Positions 33,897-46,100 of a stretch of 53,598 nt of DNA are shown in pieces (the stretch's first letter is position 1; every line of letters starts with the position of its first letter). Both the position numbers and the translations under genes were made by a program. The notes beneath the pieces were generated by a model. It had not been told where the DNA came from and did no database searches. It saw only the letters and a program-made list of their open reading frames with translations. The DNA is from Armatimonadota bacterium (GTDB taxonomy: Bacteria > Armatimonadota > Fimbriimonadia > Fimbriimonadales > Fimbriimonadaceae), in NCBI GenBank assembly GCA_018268375.1, contig JAFDWS010000005.1, forward strand, positions 153,474 to 207,071, given 5' to 3'.

Positions 33897-34388
33897 TTAC
33901 TCGTGCGACATTTCGGCTGAGGCGCCTTCTTCCTTTCCGGGATAAAGCTTGTACGGCACGCCGGCGTCGCTATCGGGATCGCGGGGCAACGCTGTCCCCG
34001 GCACCGTTTCCCACCCGCGCACGGGCTCCCAGGGACGGCCGACATAGTCCCAGAAAAGAATATAGAGCCAGGTGAAGCCGACGAAGCCCATGACCGCATA
34101 GAGCTTGATCAGGCCGCTGGCATATTGCACACCCATGAAGAACCGGATGACCTGAACGGCCTTGAACGCCGCGATACCGAGGGCGATCGCGTTCGTCGCT
34201 CCCCAGGCGTACTCCCATTTCAAGAAGAAGTCCTTGAACCCGGGAAAGAGGGCGGGCCCATCGATCGGAGCGCGCGCAGCCAGGATGGTGATCACCATCG
34301 CGGCGAACAACTGGAGGAACGTTGTGTTCAGCACCCTGTTCGAGGTGACGTGGTGGCCGTGGTGTTCTTCGGCGTGAGCTTCTGCCAT
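33897..34388 (-). CDS. ctaF: Cytochrome c oxidase subunit IV-like protein
   Basis: A 163-residue protein with a His-rich N-terminus (HAEEHHGHH) and three hydrophobic segments, including ITILAARAP and FKAVQVIRFFMGVQ, the pattern of prokaryotic COX subunit IV. The C-terminal 50 residues are soluble and rich in Pro and Asp. It is the last gene of the long respiratory operon, 5 bp after ctaE. It probably stabilises the oxidase; it has no cofactor ligands. Confidence 0.8.
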   Translation of the reverse strand: MAEAHAEEHHGHHVTSNRVLNTTFLQLFAAMVITILAARAPIDGPALFPGFKDFFLKWEYAWGATNAIALGIAAFKAVQVIRFFMGVQYASGLIKLYAVMGFVGFTWLYILFWDYVGRPWEPVRGWETVPGTALPRDPDSDAGVPYKLYPGKEEGASAEMSHE

Positions 34389-34393
34389 TTCGG

Positions 34394-35080
34394 TTACCTA
34401 GGAATGAGATAGAAGAGCGGATAGAGGAAGATCCAGACGAGGTCGACGAAGTGCCAATAGAGGCCCACCATTTCCGTCGGGATGTAGTCTGTGATCGCCT
34501 TGGCTTTTAGCTTCGTCATCACCATCAGGATCGTAATGGCAATGATGCCGATGACGACGTGCAAGCCGTGCAGGCCAGTCATCGTGAAGTAAAGCGAGTA
34601 GAAGATCTTAGCGTGCTCGGGGCTGCCTCCGCCGCTCCCGTGCGGCTCGTGCGGCGGCCAGTGGAAGCTCGCGGTCGGCACGAGGTGGTGCTCAAACTTT
34701 GGAATCCATTCGATCGCTTTGATGATGAGGAAGATGAAAGCGCAGACGATGGTGCCGGCGAGGTACCACATCTGCGCCTTGGCCCGTTTGAGTTGGGTGG
34801 CTTGTACGGCCTTGGCCATCAGGAACGAACTGAACAAGAGGTTCATGGTGTTCAGGCCGCCCCATTGCCAACTCAGTTCCTCGTGAAACATGAAGAACTC
34901 GCCGCGGAACTTCCAGCGGTACAGCGAGTACACGAGGAACAATGCGCCGAACATCATGACCTCGGTCACGAGGAACGACCACATGCCGACCAGGTAGGTC
35001 TCCTGTTGTTGCTCTATGGTCTCGTATTGTTCGTATACGACCGGTTCGTTCGGGTCAATCGCGGCGCCGTGTGCTGCCAT
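34394..35080 (-). CDS. ctaE: Cytochrome c oxidase subunit III
   Basis: A 228-residue protein with five hydrophobic segments and the subunit III pattern: SFLVTEVMMFGALF, MNLLFSSFLMAKAV, SLYFTMTGLHGLHVVIG and YWHFVDLVWIFLYPLFY. The ATG at 35080 shares one base with the ctaD TGA and has GGAG about 8 bases upstream. The open frame extends seven codons further inside ctaD. Confidence 0.95.
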   Translation of the reverse strand: MAAHGAAIDPNEPVVYEQYETIEQQQETYLVGMWSFLVTEVMMFGALFLVYSLYRWKFRGEFFMFHEELSWQWGGLNTMNLLFSSFLMAKAVQATQLKRAKAQMWYLAGTIVCAFIFLIIKAIEWIPKFEHHLVPTASFHWPPHEPHGSGGGSPEHAKIFYSLYFTMTGLHGLHVVIGIIAITILMVMTKLKAKAITDYIPTEMVGLYWHFVDLVWIFLYPLFYLIPR

Positions 35081-36771
35081 CAGACTGTCTCCTTCTCCCA
35101 CTCAAGGGGCTCGCCGCCCCACATCTTGCGGTAGTCGCGGTTGTCACTGATCGCGTCGTAGTTGTACGGCGGTTCGGTGACGACGATCTTCTCGTGGAAA
35201 TTGTGCGTGTCGGGTGGCGAACTGGTCTTGTTCCACTCGAGCCCGGTCGCACCCCAGGGATTCGGGCCCGCGGGCTTACCCTTGATCAGCGAAGCGGTCA
35301 AGTAGAAGACGGGCATCAAGTAACCGATCGCCAAGACCGAGGCGCCAGCCGAAGACAGGATGTTGTAAATCTGCCACTCGGGTGCAAAGTAGTAGTAGTG
35401 GTACCGGCGCGGCATGCCCAAGTAGCCAAGGATGAACTGCGGGAAGAACGTGAAGTTGAACCCGATGAAGACGACCAGTGCGGACAAGCGGCCCCAGAAC
35501 TCGCTGTACATCCGCCCGAACATTTTGGGCCACCAGAAATGCAGGCCGCCGAGGAAGCCCATGATCGCGCCCCCGACCATGATGAAATGGAAGTGGGCGA
35601 CGACGAAGTACGTGCCGGTCAAGTGGACGTCGCATGCCACAGCCCCCAGGTACGGCCCTGTCAAGCCGCCGACGAGGAACAGGCCGATAAAGCCTAGGAC
35701 GTAGATCATCGGTGTCGTGAAGACCACCGAGCCCTTGTACATTGTCAAGACCCAGTTGAAGGTCTTGATCGCCGAAGGCACCGCGACGATGAGGGTCAGA
35801 AGCGAGAAGATGATGCCCTGCAGCACGGACTGGCTGCTGAAGAACATGTGGTGGCCCCAGACCAGGAACCCGATGGCGGCAATGGCGACGGTGGAGAAAG
35901 CCACCATCTCATAGCCGAAGAGCCTTCGCCGCGAGAAGCACGACACCAGTTCACTGATGACACCCATGGCGGGCAAGATCATGATGTAGACCGCCGGGTG
36001 GGAGTAGAACCAGAACATGTGCTGGAAGAGCACGGGGTCGCCTCCCAATTCGGGGCTGAAAATGCCGAACTTGAGTGTGCGCTCCAGAATGACCAGCACG
36101 AGGGTGATGGCGACAACGGGAGTACCGAGGACGATAATGAGGCTCGTCGCGTAGTTGGCCCAGACGAAGTGCGGCAGTTTGAACCAGGTCATGCCTGGAG
36201 CGCGCATTTTGTGGACGGTCGCGATGAAGTTGACGCCGGTGAAAATGGACGAGAAGCCGGCCAGGAAGAGGCCGACGAGGCAGAGCGAAATCTGGGTGTT
36301 CGAGTAAATGCTCGAGAGCGGTGTATAGAACGTCCAGCCCGCGTCGACACCGCCGAGGATAAAGGACGTCAGGACGATGAGGGCGCCGACCACGTAGAGG
36401 TACCAACTCAAGAGGTTGAGGCGTGGAAAGGCCAGATCCTTCGCTCCTATCATGATGGGGAGCGCGAAATTGCCGAGTACCGCTGGTACAGCCGGGATGA
36501 TGAAGAAGAACACCATCACGATGCCGTGAGCACTGAAGAGCTTGTTGTACTGTTCAGACGTGAAGAGCTGGCCGTGCGGAGACGTCAACTCCAGGCGGAC
36601 CAGCGCCGCTGCGAGTCCACCGACGAAGAACATGAAGCTAACCGAGATCAGGTAGAGCACGGCGATGCGCTTGTGGTCCTTCGTCAGGAGCCACGAGGCT
36701 ATCGTGTGCCCGTTGTTCAGATAATGGAGATCCGGTATCTCGTGCCGTTGCCCAATGACTGCTTGGCTCAT
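35080..36771 (-). CDS. ctaD: Cytochrome c oxidase subunit I, A2-type
   Basis: A complete 563-residue heme-copper oxidase core subunit with twelve hydrophobic segments. The low-spin heme ligand lies in [10 protein letters not shown]; helix VI has [13 protein letters not shown], giving the CuB His and its cross-linked Tyr. GHHMFF gives two further CuB His and AHFHFIM the heme a3 and second heme a His. The YSHPAV sequence lacks the Glu of A1 oxidases and instead has the Tyr-Ser pair of the A2 subfamily (as in caa3 enzymes). It reduces oxygen to water and pumps protons. It overlaps ctaC by ATGA and ctaE by TGATG. Confidence 0.98.
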   Translation of the reverse strand: MSQAVIGQRHEIPDLHYLNNGHTIASWLLTKDHKRIAVLYLISVSFMFFVGGLAAALVRLELTSPHGQLFTSEQYNKLFSAHGIVMVFFFIIPAVPAVLGNFALPIMIGAKDLAFPRLNLLSWYLYVVGALIVLTSFILGGVDAGWTFYTPLSSIYSNTQISLCLVGLFLAGFSSIFTGVNFIATVHKMRAPGMTWFKLPHFVWANYATSLIIVLGTPVVAITLVLVILERTLKFGIFSPELGGDPVLFQHMFWFYSHPAVYIMILPAMGVISELVSCFSRRRLFGYEMVAFSTVAIAAIGFLVWGHHMFFSSQSVLQGIIFSLLTLIVAVPSAIKTFNWVLTMYKGSVVFTTPMIYVLGFIGLFLVGGLTGPYLGAVACDVHLTGTYFVVAHFHFIMVGGAIMGFLGGLHFWWPKMFGRMYSEFWGRLSALVVFIGFNFTFFPQFILGYLGMPRRYHYYYFAPEWQIYNILSSAGASVLAIGYLMPVFYLTASLIKGKPAGPNPWGATGLEWNKTSSPPDTHNFHEKIVVTEPPYNYDAISDNRDYRKMWGGEPLEWEKETV

Positions 36772-37871
36772 CGTCTCTCGGCTCCTTGTTCAGCTTGTGT
36801 CATAGGCGCGGAATCGTTTTCGTTAGAAAGGTCTGTCGCTGACTTGACTCGCGTGGGGCCAAATCGGGTGCCACCGGGAGATGGCACTGAGTAAGGCGAC
36901 AATTTGCCAGGTTCGGCAGTGTTGGTGCCCGTCTTGATGTACTCAATCAAGTTCAAAACGTCTTCTTCGGTCATCTGCCCCTGGTAAGCGGGCATGGTGG
37001 CCTCGTAGCCCTTCGTGAGGCGTCGCCAGGGCGTCAGGATGGAGTCCCTCAAATAGCTGGTGTCGGCGACGGCGGTGCCGTCGTCCAGTTGCCGGGTAGT
37101 ACCGTAGATACCTGCCAGGGACGGCCCCCGGAAAGTGTCGGCGCCCGAGTGACAGTTGTTGCAGCCCTTAGTGTCCCAGACGCGCTTGCCAGCCTCGGCC
37201 ATCGTGGTCGGTATCGGCAGGTACTTGTTGCCGCCGTTGGCTTCCCAGGCCGCGAACTCCTTCTTCGACATGACATAGATCCAGCCCACCATCTCGGAGT
37301 GCTGAGTTCCGCAGTGCATGGCACAGAGAATCCGGAACCGGCCCGTCTTGTTCGGTTTGATGTACAGCTCGGTGTACCGGCCAGGAACGACGTGGTATTG
37401 GGCTCGAAACTCCGGAAGATAGAACGCGTGAAGCACGTCCTGCGAGATCATCGTGAACTTGATCGGCGTGTCGACGGGCACATGGAGTTCGTTGTTCTCA
37501 CGGATGCCGTTCATATGCTGCAGATGCCACATCCACTGCTTGCCGATGACAAAGATTTCTTTAGCCTTCGTGGGCATCGTGCGATAGCGCACGTACTCGT
37601 TCATGCTCCACCAGAACGTGAACATAGCAAGGATCATCGTCGAGGAAACGATGAGCGCCTCAAATCCCTTGTGATGGTCGATTGGATTGCGACGGTCGGC
37701 CGTCGAGCCCCGGCGGTACTTGATCGCGAGCCAGATCGTCATGATGACGACGATGACCCCGAAGAACAGGGCTAGGCCACTGATGAACCAGTACAAGTGG
37801 TCATATGACATCGCTTCGTCGGAGGCTTGCTCCGGCATCAGCGGGAAGTACTTCAGGACGTTCAGATTCAT
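36768..37871 (-). CDS. ctaC: Cytochrome c oxidase subunit II fused to cytochrome c (caa3 type)
   Basis: A 367-residue subunit II. Two membrane helices (about 27-50 and 72-90) precede the cupredoxin domain. CuA ligands are His148 ([11 protein letters not shown]), Cys183, Cys187, His191 and Met194. The usual Glu between the two cysteines, which lends a backbone carbonyl to copper, is Met185 here. A cytochrome c domain follows with heme site C237-x2-C240-H241 and a possible Met ligand in ATMPAY. The fusion means no separate cytochrome c is needed between complex III and the oxidase. The tail (about 330-367) is low complexity. It overlaps sco by ATGA. Confidence 0.96.
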   Translation of the reverse strand: MNLNVLKYFPLMPEQASDEAMSYDHLYWFISGLALFFGVIVVIMTIWLAIKYRRGSTADRRNPIDHHKGFEALIVSSTMILAMFTFWWSMNEYVRYRTMPTKAKEIFVIGKQWMWHLQHMNGIRENNELHVPVDTPIKFTMISQDVLHAFYLPEFRAQYHVVPGRYTELYIKPNKTGRFRILCAMHCGTQHSEMVGWIYVMSKKEFAAWEANGGNKYLPIPTTMAEAGKRVWDTKGCNNCHSGADTFRGPSLAGIYGTTRQLDDGTAVADTSYLRDSILTPWRRLTKGYEATMPAYQGQMTEEDVLNLIEYIKTGTNTAEPGKLSPYSVPSPGGTRFGPTRVKSATDLSNENDSAPMTQAEQGAERR

Positions 37872-38737
37872 ACGGTGCCTCCTTGCTCCGCCTTGTACTT
37901 GCGGTTCCAGACGAGGATCGATACAAGGAGCGCGATCACCGTCAAAACGCCCAAAGTCTTAAGGGCATTGATTACGTTCAGCGACCGTTGGCCGGTCAGT
38001 GGGTCAATCTGCACGCACGCCAGGAAGAATGGGCGATCATCCTTTACGCCAACCAGGTTCTTTCCGGCGTCGCGTATCGAGTCGAGCAGGACTCGCTGCG
38101 GATACTCGGTCGTGACGAAGTAGCGGCTGATTTTGCCGCCGGGGGTCAAGACCATGATCCCGGTGGGGTGCACGATACTGCCGTTGCTCTTGTCGTAGGT
38201 GTAAACGAACCCAAGAGCGTCCGTCACCTTGCGGATGTTGGCCTCGTCGCCCGTCAGGAAGTGCCAACCGCGTTCCGTCATGATCCGCCTCGACCGGTCG
38301 GTGACCGTGGCCAGATAGTCGCTGACCAACTGGTCCTTCTTTGTCGCCGCCATGGTCGGCGTCTCGGTGGGGTCGATGCTGATTGTGACGACGTCGAACT
38401 CGCGGCCGATGAAGTCGCGCTTGAATCCGCCGACACTGTTGACCAGGCCATGGAGCTCGCTGTCGCACACGCCGGTGCACTTGTAGAAGATGGGGACGAC
38501 AACGACGGGCCTTCGATTGAAGTAGTTGGCCAACGTGACCGTCTGGCCTTCTTCGTCCTTAAACGTTGCGCTCAAGGGCACGAAGTCGTTGAGCTTTTGG
38601 TCGACCCGGACGCCGACCCCGGCAGCGTCGGTCGCCACTCGCCTTTGCCCTGGGACGGGCATGTCCTTATAACCGTAGAACTGGCCAAAGGCAGTCGCGG
38701 CTACCAGCGTGCCAAGGACGAGCACGGGGAGCTTCAT
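37868..38737 (-). CDS. SCO1/SenC-family copper chaperone for CuA assembly
   Basis: A 289-residue exported, thioredoxin-fold protein. Residues 1-19 form a signal peptide (MKLPVLVLGTLVAATAFGQ). The copper-binding pair is CTGVC in FYKCTGVCDSELHG, with the distant His in IVHPTGIMVL. A C-terminal membrane helix (TVIALLVSILVW) anchors it. It sits directly before ctaC in the operon, where delivery of copper to the CuA site is the expected job. The ATG at 38737 overlaps the upstream stop in ATGA. Confidence 0.92.
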   Translation of the reverse strand: MKLPVLVLGTLVAATAFGQFYGYKDMPVPGQRRVATDAAGVGVRVDQKLNDFVPLSATFKDEEGQTVTLANYFNRRPVVVVPIFYKCTGVCDSELHGLVNSVGGFKRDFIGREFDVVTISIDPTETPTMAATKKDQLVSDYLATVTDRSRRIMTERGWHFLTGDEANIRKVTDALGFVYTYDKSNGSIVHPTGIMVLTPGGKISRYFVTTEYPQRVLLDSIRDAGKNLVGVKDDRPFFLACVQIDPLTGQRSLNVINALKTLGVLTVIALLVSILVWNRKYKAEQGGTV

Positions 38738-39171
38738 TTTTGCACCTCGACGTATTTGACCGGGTTCGGCCTCGTTGGCAGTCCGCGTTGAAGAACGTCC
38801 TTCATGGCCACCTCGACGGGAACCCGGACGTGGCCAGACTTCCGATCGGTCCAACCGTAAGTCGTGACCGCGTCGGTCTCCTTTGCCTGGAAGTCGTGCA
38901 TGTCCTGCAGAGCGGTCGCGTTGCTTTGAAGAAGCGGAGCAGGATCTTCGGGTTTGAGCCGGCGCTCAGCGACCTTGTCGCTCGGCACGTTGAAGGTTTG
39001 GTGCGGCATGACCCACCACATCAGGAGCATACCGACCAGCATGATCACCGTCGAGATGATCATGAACCAGACTGTCCCCCATGCCACCGACTTGAGATTG
39101 ACGTCGGTCTGCTCATAACCCATTTCCTCTAGGAGGTTGGTGTCGACCGGTTCCTTGTCGTGCTCATGCAT
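38734..39171 (-). CDS. Small membrane protein of the complex III/oxidase operon, unknown function
   Basis: A 145-residue protein with one clear hydrophobic segment (about 29-55, WGTVWFMIISTVIMLVGMLL) and a soluble C-terminal domain on the outer face by the positive-inside rule. Near the end is VPVEVAMKDVLQRGLP, a stretch that in related operons marks a conserved but unnamed protein. It has no cofactor ligands. It overlaps actF by 8 bp and sco by ATGA. A structural or linking role between ActABCDEF and the oxidase is a reasonable guess. Confidence 0.75.
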   Translation of the reverse strand: MHEHDKEPVDTNLLEEMGYEQTDVNLKSVAWGTVWFMIISTVIMLVGMLLMWWVMPHQTFNVPSDKVAERRLKPEDPAPLLQSNATALQDMHDFQAKETDAVTTYGWTDRKSGHVRVPVEVAMKDVLQRGLPTRPNPVKYVEVQK

Positions 39172-40336
39172 GGTCGGAAATCTCCTTCAGAGCGATGTTT
39201 CGATAGGTCAAGAGCGGCTTGGTGGCAATCTGCATCCCGAAGAGGAAGCACCAGATCGCGCCGAACAGGAAGAAGAATGCAAATCCCCACGGATTAAGCG
39301 GGAACACGTTCGCCTTCCATGTCGGCATCACTGTGTACATCACGTCGAAGAACCGAACACTCAGAATGAGGATCCCGATCGTCGCGAGCCGCCAAGGGAC
39401 ACGTTTTGCCGACGGCGACAAGAGCAACGTGAACGGCAAGAAGAAGTGGAACGGGATCAGCAAGGTTCCGAGCCATTCCCAGCCGTTCTTGGAGCGGGTC
39501 ACGAAGTAGTCGATGAACTCGGGTTGGTTACCAGACCAAATGATGAGGTACTGGCTAAGGCTGAAGTAACCCCAGAGCATCGTGAAGGCCAGCATCCAGT
39601 TGCCAATGTCTTTAGTCAGCCACGGCTTCACAACGTCGCGATAAGGCTCTTTCTTGTACTGCGTGCCGAGCACGATTCCCGCGATCGAGAAGGCCATGAG
39701 GCAGGACGAGACGACCAGCCACACGCCGTAAATCGTTGAGAACCAGTGCTTGTTCTGGCTCATCAGCCAGTCAGTCCACATGAAGTTGGACACGACGACG
39801 TACACCACCAAGGCGAGCCCACCCCAGAACTGGCGCTTCTTCCACCACGATTCATCGCCTGTCTTCTCCTCCATTCTCGTCCAGGTTTGGTATCGCCACG
39901 ACAGGAAGACGAGGACAGCGGCGAACACGAAGAACCGTACAGTCCAGGCAGTGTCGTTCAAATAGAAGCTCTTCCACTGCAGGACGGGATCCTTGGCCAC
40001 CAGCGAAGCGTCTGCCCACGGATAGAAGTCGCCCTTCCACAGGAAGACCATGGGAAGGAACAAGGCAAGGAAGACGCCGAGCGTCGCAGGGGTGCTGCCG
40101 GCCTCAAAAATCCGAAGAACGGGGAAGCCCCAGCTGCCACGGCAAGCGTGGTGCAGCAAGGTGATTCCCAGGCAACCAAACGCGACGCACGCCCAATACA
40201 CCCAGCCGAAGAGGTAGCCGTGCTGGAGGGCCTTGTCGTCGCCGGTGCTCATCGTCATGCCAAGAAATCCGCAGATCACCGCGAGCACCGCCATGAGGCC
40301 ACCGGCGAGCATGAACTTCTTATTGACGTCGGACAT
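39164..40336 (-). CDS. actF: Alternative complex III subunit ActF
   Basis: A 390-residue protein with about ten hydrophobic segments in the pattern of the NrfD-like ActF subunit: LHHACRGSWGFPVLRI and FMLWGYFSLSQYLIIWSGN-like stretches are typical (here TMLWGYFSLSQYLIIWSGN). It has no cofactors and may take part in proton movement. The ATG at 40336 has AAGGAGG eight bases upstream, the strongest ribosome-binding site in the operon, so this start is preferred to an ATG 21 bp earlier. Confidence 0.92.
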   Translation of the reverse strand: MSDVNKKFMLAGGLMAVLAVICGFLGMTMSTGDDKALQHGYLFGWVYWACVAFGCLGITLLHHACRGSWGFPVLRIFEAGSTPATLGVFLALFLPMVFLWKGDFYPWADASLVAKDPVLQWKSFYLNDTAWTVRFFVFAAVLVFLSWRYQTWTRMEEKTGDESWWKKRQFWGGLALVVYVVVSNFMWTDWLMSQNKHWFSTIYGVWLVVSSCLMAFSIAGIVLGTQYKKEPYRDVVKPWLTKDIGNWMLAFTMLWGYFSLSQYLIIWSGNQPEFIDYFVTRSKNGWEWLGTLLIPFHFFLPFTLLLSPSAKRVPWRLATIGILILSVRFFDVMYTVMPTWKANVFPLNPWGFAFFFLFGAIWCFLFGMQIATKPLLTYRNIALKEISDHA

Positions 40337-40353
40337 TAGCGTGCCTCCTTGGC

Positions 40354-41151
40354 TCATCGTTCGATTCCTCCCTGTACGGGCTGGACGGTGCCTCTGCCAG
40401 CCGGTACTGGCGCTGATGGCACCACTTGGCCAGGGCCAGCGCGCCGGCCGAGCGGAACTTCCCGCACTGCACCTCCTGGCGAGTTCAGCATGCGGTCTGG
40501 CGGGGCGCCGATCGGCAGTTCCGGTGGCGAGTCTTGGCCGGGATCGGCCTTCATCCCTTCGAGCCTTGTCCGCTCGCTGGCAGGAATGGTGCCGATGTCA
40601 GAGTAATGCGCCTCCTGGAGGACGCGGATATACGCAACGATCGCCCACCTGTCCATCGGTGTGATTCTCGCTCGGTAGGGATACATCGTCCCGTATCCGT
40701 TTGTGATGACGTCGAAGAAGTGCCCGACTGGCATGTTCCGCAACCGGTCGGTGTGGTAGTTGCCGACTGGGCGGGCCTGGGTGAAGCCGCGGGAGGCGAT
40801 AAAGCCCTTTCCGTTGCCCTGTTCACCGTGGCAGGGCGTACAGAAGATTCGGAAGCGCTCCTGGCCGCGTTTCAGCAGTGCCTCGTCCACCGCTACGGGG
40901 AACTCCTTGATGAGGTGGTTGTCTTTGTCGAGCCCCGTGTAGAACTCTCGGTCGAGTTTCGCCTCGCCGAAGGCCACCGTGCCCGGTATCGTGCCACGGG
41001 TGTTGCTGCCGTCTGCAAAGATCAGATCAGACTTGCTCTGTGCCTTCGCCTTGGGCTGGTTCCACATGTCCTGGTGACAACCGGCGAGCAGGAGCAAAGC
41101 AGATCCGGCGACTAGCGCTCGCTGTACCTTCGTCACGGCAGTCCGATTCAT
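40354..41151 (-). CDS. actE: Alternative complex III subunit ActE, monoheme lipoprotein cytochrome c
   Basis: A 265-residue lipoprotein: the lipobox is LLAGC about 25 residues from the start. One heme c site, CTPCH, lies in FRIFCTPCHGEQGNG, with Met ligands possible in NMPVGHF or PMDRW. The last 60 residues are Pro/Gly-rich. It passes electrons toward the fused cytochrome c of CtaC. The ATG at 41151 shares a base with the actD TGA. The open frame extends 79 codons upstream inside actD without family similarity. Confidence 0.92.
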   Translation of the reverse strand: MNRTAVTKVQRALVAGSALLLLAGCHQDMWNQPKAKAQSKSDLIFADGSNTRGTIPGTVAFGEAKLDREFYTGLDKDNHLIKEFPVAVDEALLKRGQERFRIFCTPCHGEQGNGKGFIASRGFTQARPVGNYHTDRLRNMPVGHFFDVITNGYGTMYPYRARITPMDRWAIVAYIRVLQEAHYSDIGTIPASERTRLEGMKADPGQDSPPELPIGAPPDRMLNSPGGAVREVPLGRRAGPGQVVPSAPVPAGRGTVQPVQGGIER

Positions 41152-41710
41152 CAATAGCCCTCCGAGGTCATGACCGTCTCGACCTCTTCCGGCCCGAGCT
41201 TGTTGAGGAAGTCCGTCACCTTCCGTTCGTCGAAACTTGGATCCTTCGCCTCGATACAAAGGACGAACCGGTCGGTGGACGCGCGGTTCACGGCCTCCGC
41301 GTTGAAAATGGGTTGATGGGGCTTGGGGAGGCCGTTCAAGGCGATCATCCCGAACGTGGCCCCGAACGCCGCAAACAGGATGGTGCACTCATAGAGCACC
41401 GGGAAGAACATCGGCCAACTGGTGAGCGGCTTTCCGCCGACGTTATGGGCATACGCGTAGTTTGAGGTCCACCATTCAAGCCAGAGTCCGGTAGCGCCGC
41501 CCGCGATGCCGGCAAGGAAGGTGATCCAGCCCAGGCGCACGTCGTCAAACTTGAGCGCATCGGTCAGGCCCTCCACAGGGATCGGCGTGTAAGCGTCCAT
41601 CTCCTGGTAGCCGGCCTCTCGTGCTTTAAGCGTCGCGTCGAGCACCTCCTCGGGTGTCCGGAACGATGCGACCACCCCGTACACCTCAGGGCCAGCGTGG
41701 ACAGCCGACA

Positions 41711-41711
<1 letters not shown>
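41151..41711 (-). CDS. actD: Alternative complex III subunit ActD (DUF3341)
   Basis: A 186-residue protein: a soluble ACT-like N-terminal part (VYGVVASFRTPEEVLDA, MDAYTPIPVEGL) and two hydrophobic segments (about 62-80 and 100-125), followed by DRFVLCIEA. This is the DUF3341 layout. It has no cofactors. It overlaps actC by TGATG. Confidence 0.93.
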
Positions 41712-43108
<1,397 letters not shown>

Positions 43109-46100
43109 TTATGCGTTCTCCAGGTTTCTGTTGGGGTTGCGCAGCCGCGCCAGGTATGTGGTGCGGTTGACCGTGTTGAGTTGGGGCAGCATGCTGAAGT
43201 TTCTTGGGTCGGCCTTCGTCTTGGTGACTCGGCTCTTGGGGTCGGCAATGTTGCCAAAAATGATCGCGCTTGTCGGACAGGCCTGCTGGCAGGCAGTCAG
43301 AACGTCGCCGTCGCGCAAGCCTCGGTTCTCCTTCTTCGCTTCGATGCGGGCGTGGTTCAGGCGTTGGACGCAATACGTGCACTTCTCCATCACGCCGCGC
43401 CCGCGCACCGTCACGTTCGGATTCCCGACCATGCGGAGCATGTCGCGTCCGTTGCCAGCGTTCTTGTCGCTTGAGAAGACCGCGTTCGCGAAGCGGCGCT
43501 GCTCGGCGAATTGCGCCTGGTTGTCGGTGTAGTTCAGGAAGTTGAACCGCCGGACCTTGTAGGGGCAGTTGTTGCTGCAATACCGCGTGCCGACGCAGCG
43601 GTTGTACACCATCTGGTTCAACCCCTCGTGGCTGTGCACCGTCGCCGCCACCGGGCAAACCGGTTCGCAGGGCGCCTTTTCGCAGTGCATGCACGTCACC
43701 GGCGCGAACACGGTTTGAATTCGGTTCGGGTCGAGAACGTCTTTCTTCGATTCGCTGGGATCGGTGATGTCGCGCGCATCGTCCATCGGCACGTTCTTGC
43801 TCATCACGCCCTTGTCCGACGGGTCGATGCCAGCCGTCCGATAGTATCGGTCGATGCGAATCCAGTGCATCTCTCGTCCGCGGAGCACCTGATCCTTGCC
43901 CACCACGGGGATGTTGTTTTCGCTCTGGCAGGCCGTCACACAGGCGTGGCATCCGATGCACGTGTTGAGGTCGATCGTCATGCCCCATTGGGCGCCGTCG
44001 AAGGGGAACTCCTCTTCGTTGGGCGGGTACATGTTCATGCCCTCGGCCGCCTCTTCATCGGCGCGCGTGACCAAGCGAGTGTCTTGGGCAAAGGCGTCCA
44101 CCGTCGCGACCTTCACGATTTCGCGACCTTCCATGCTATGGTGCGTCTGCGTCAGGGCCAGATCCGTCCGCCCCGAGGCCTTTTCCACGGTTCCGTACAG
44201 CGCACCGGTCGAGGCCGAGGTGCGCAGCGGATAGACGTTGGTTCCCGCATTCGTGCCGACGTTGCCGACCACACTGCGGCCATTGCCGTAATGCAGCATC
44301 ACCGTGTTGTCGGGCATGCCCACTGCGAGCAAGGCCGGGATCGTGACTTCTTTCGACCCCTCCGTGACTTTCACGTGGTCGCCGTCCCGCACGCCCAGGT
44401 CCTGGATCATCTTCGCGCCCATCAGTGCCGCGTTGTCCCAGGTGAGCGTCGTCATCGGCTTCGGCAGTTCCTGAAGCCAGGCGTTGTTGGCCCATTCGCC
44501 GTCCCAAATCGTCGGATCCGGAGCCATCACGATCGCAACATTGCCGTTCGGCTTCGGCACCGGGCCGAAGTCAATCCCCTGCCGGATGGGAGCGCCGCTC
44601 TTCTGCTTCAGAATCGCCAGATCGATGACCCCGGAATTGAGCCATCCATCCCACGTCTTGCCAAACTCGGCGGGGGCCATCTCCTTCCAGGTCGACTGCA
44701 CCAGCGCGTGCCCGTCGCCCGCACCCGAGAGCAGCAGGTCCAAAACTTCAATTGCCGATTTCGTGTCGCGAAGCGGGTTGATCAGCGGCTGCTGGATCGT
44801 CGCCGTGCCGTCGTAGCCGCGCACGTCGCCCCAAGCCTCCAAGAAGTGACTCTCCGCCAGTCGCCACTTCACCAATTCCGTAGTTTCATTCGCATGGGTC
44901 GAAAGACAGGCCGAGAAAGGCACCGTCTTCATCGCGCCCACAAACGGGGCATCCGCCGGGCCATCGAAGGCCGGGTTGCCGCCAAGGATGAAGAGAGCCT
45001 TGATCTTGCCGTCATTGCAGTCCGCGATGAACTGCCGATACCCCTCGACCGTGTTCCCCTTCGCCATCGAAAGCGGGGCCTGATACGTCACCGTCGCGCC
45101 GATCGCGCCGAGGGCCTGATTCATGGCCGCGGCCAGCGCGTGGACGGCGGGCGATGCTTGTGGACCGGCAACAACCACCGCTGCACCGCGATGCGCGGTC
45201 AGGTCGCTGGTCAACGCATCCAGCCACTTGGCGGGAATCTCCGCCGAGTTGGGAGCGTCTCCCACCGCGACGCCGAGCCGGGTAGCCAAGGCTCGCGCGA
45301 ACAGCTCGACGGTTTCCGGCCGAACGGCCAGTCGGTGATCGGCCATTCCGCCCGTGATCGTCACTCCGCTCTCCACCACGTAGAGCCGGTTCAGATTGCT
45401 CACGTCGGCGTTCCACACCTCGCGGCGCGTCGCATAGTCCCGCGCCATTCGGATCGAGTCGGGCATGGACTGCAGGAAGTCGCCATCCAAGCTCAAGATC
45501 ACATCCGCCTTGTCCATCTGGTACAGCGGCGTGAGCTCCTCGCCGGTTGCCATCTGCAGACCTGCTCGCACGTTGTCATCGTGGACCGGCGAATACTGCG
45601 CCCAGCGAGCGCCCGGGAACACCCTTTGCAGGCGCGCAATCTGGCTGATCAGCGTCGGAGAAGTCGTGATCGGCGTCAGAATGCCGATGCCGGCGCCACC
45701 TGTCGCTTTTTGCTCGTCCAGCGCCGCACGGGCCGCGCGCAGGAAAAACTCCCAGCTGCTGTCCTCGCCCATGCGCGTGACTCCCGACAGTCGGTCGGGG
45801 TCGTACAGATTCAGGATCGCGGCTTGGGCGAAATGGTTCGACCTTCCCATGCTCGCCGGATGGAGCGGGTTGCCCTCGATCTTGGTCGGCCGGCCCTCGT
45901 GGCTCTCCACGACGAGGCCGATCGACGAGCCATTCCACGCCATCGCGGTGGCGAACTGCATCGGGATGCCGGGAATCAGGTCTTCCGGCATCTTCACATA
46001 GGGAACGACCTTCTCGGTCGGCAGGAACAGCGAACGGCATCCGCCCAGGCCCGCCAGCATCATGCTCGCGCCCATCAGCTTCAGCAGGCTGCGCCGGTCG

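Noticed and set aside
36768..37871. CtaC as a defective subunit II because of the missing CuA Glu
   Set aside because: That residue binds through its backbone carbonyl; all side-chain ligands (His148, Cys183, Cys187, His191, Met194) are kept.
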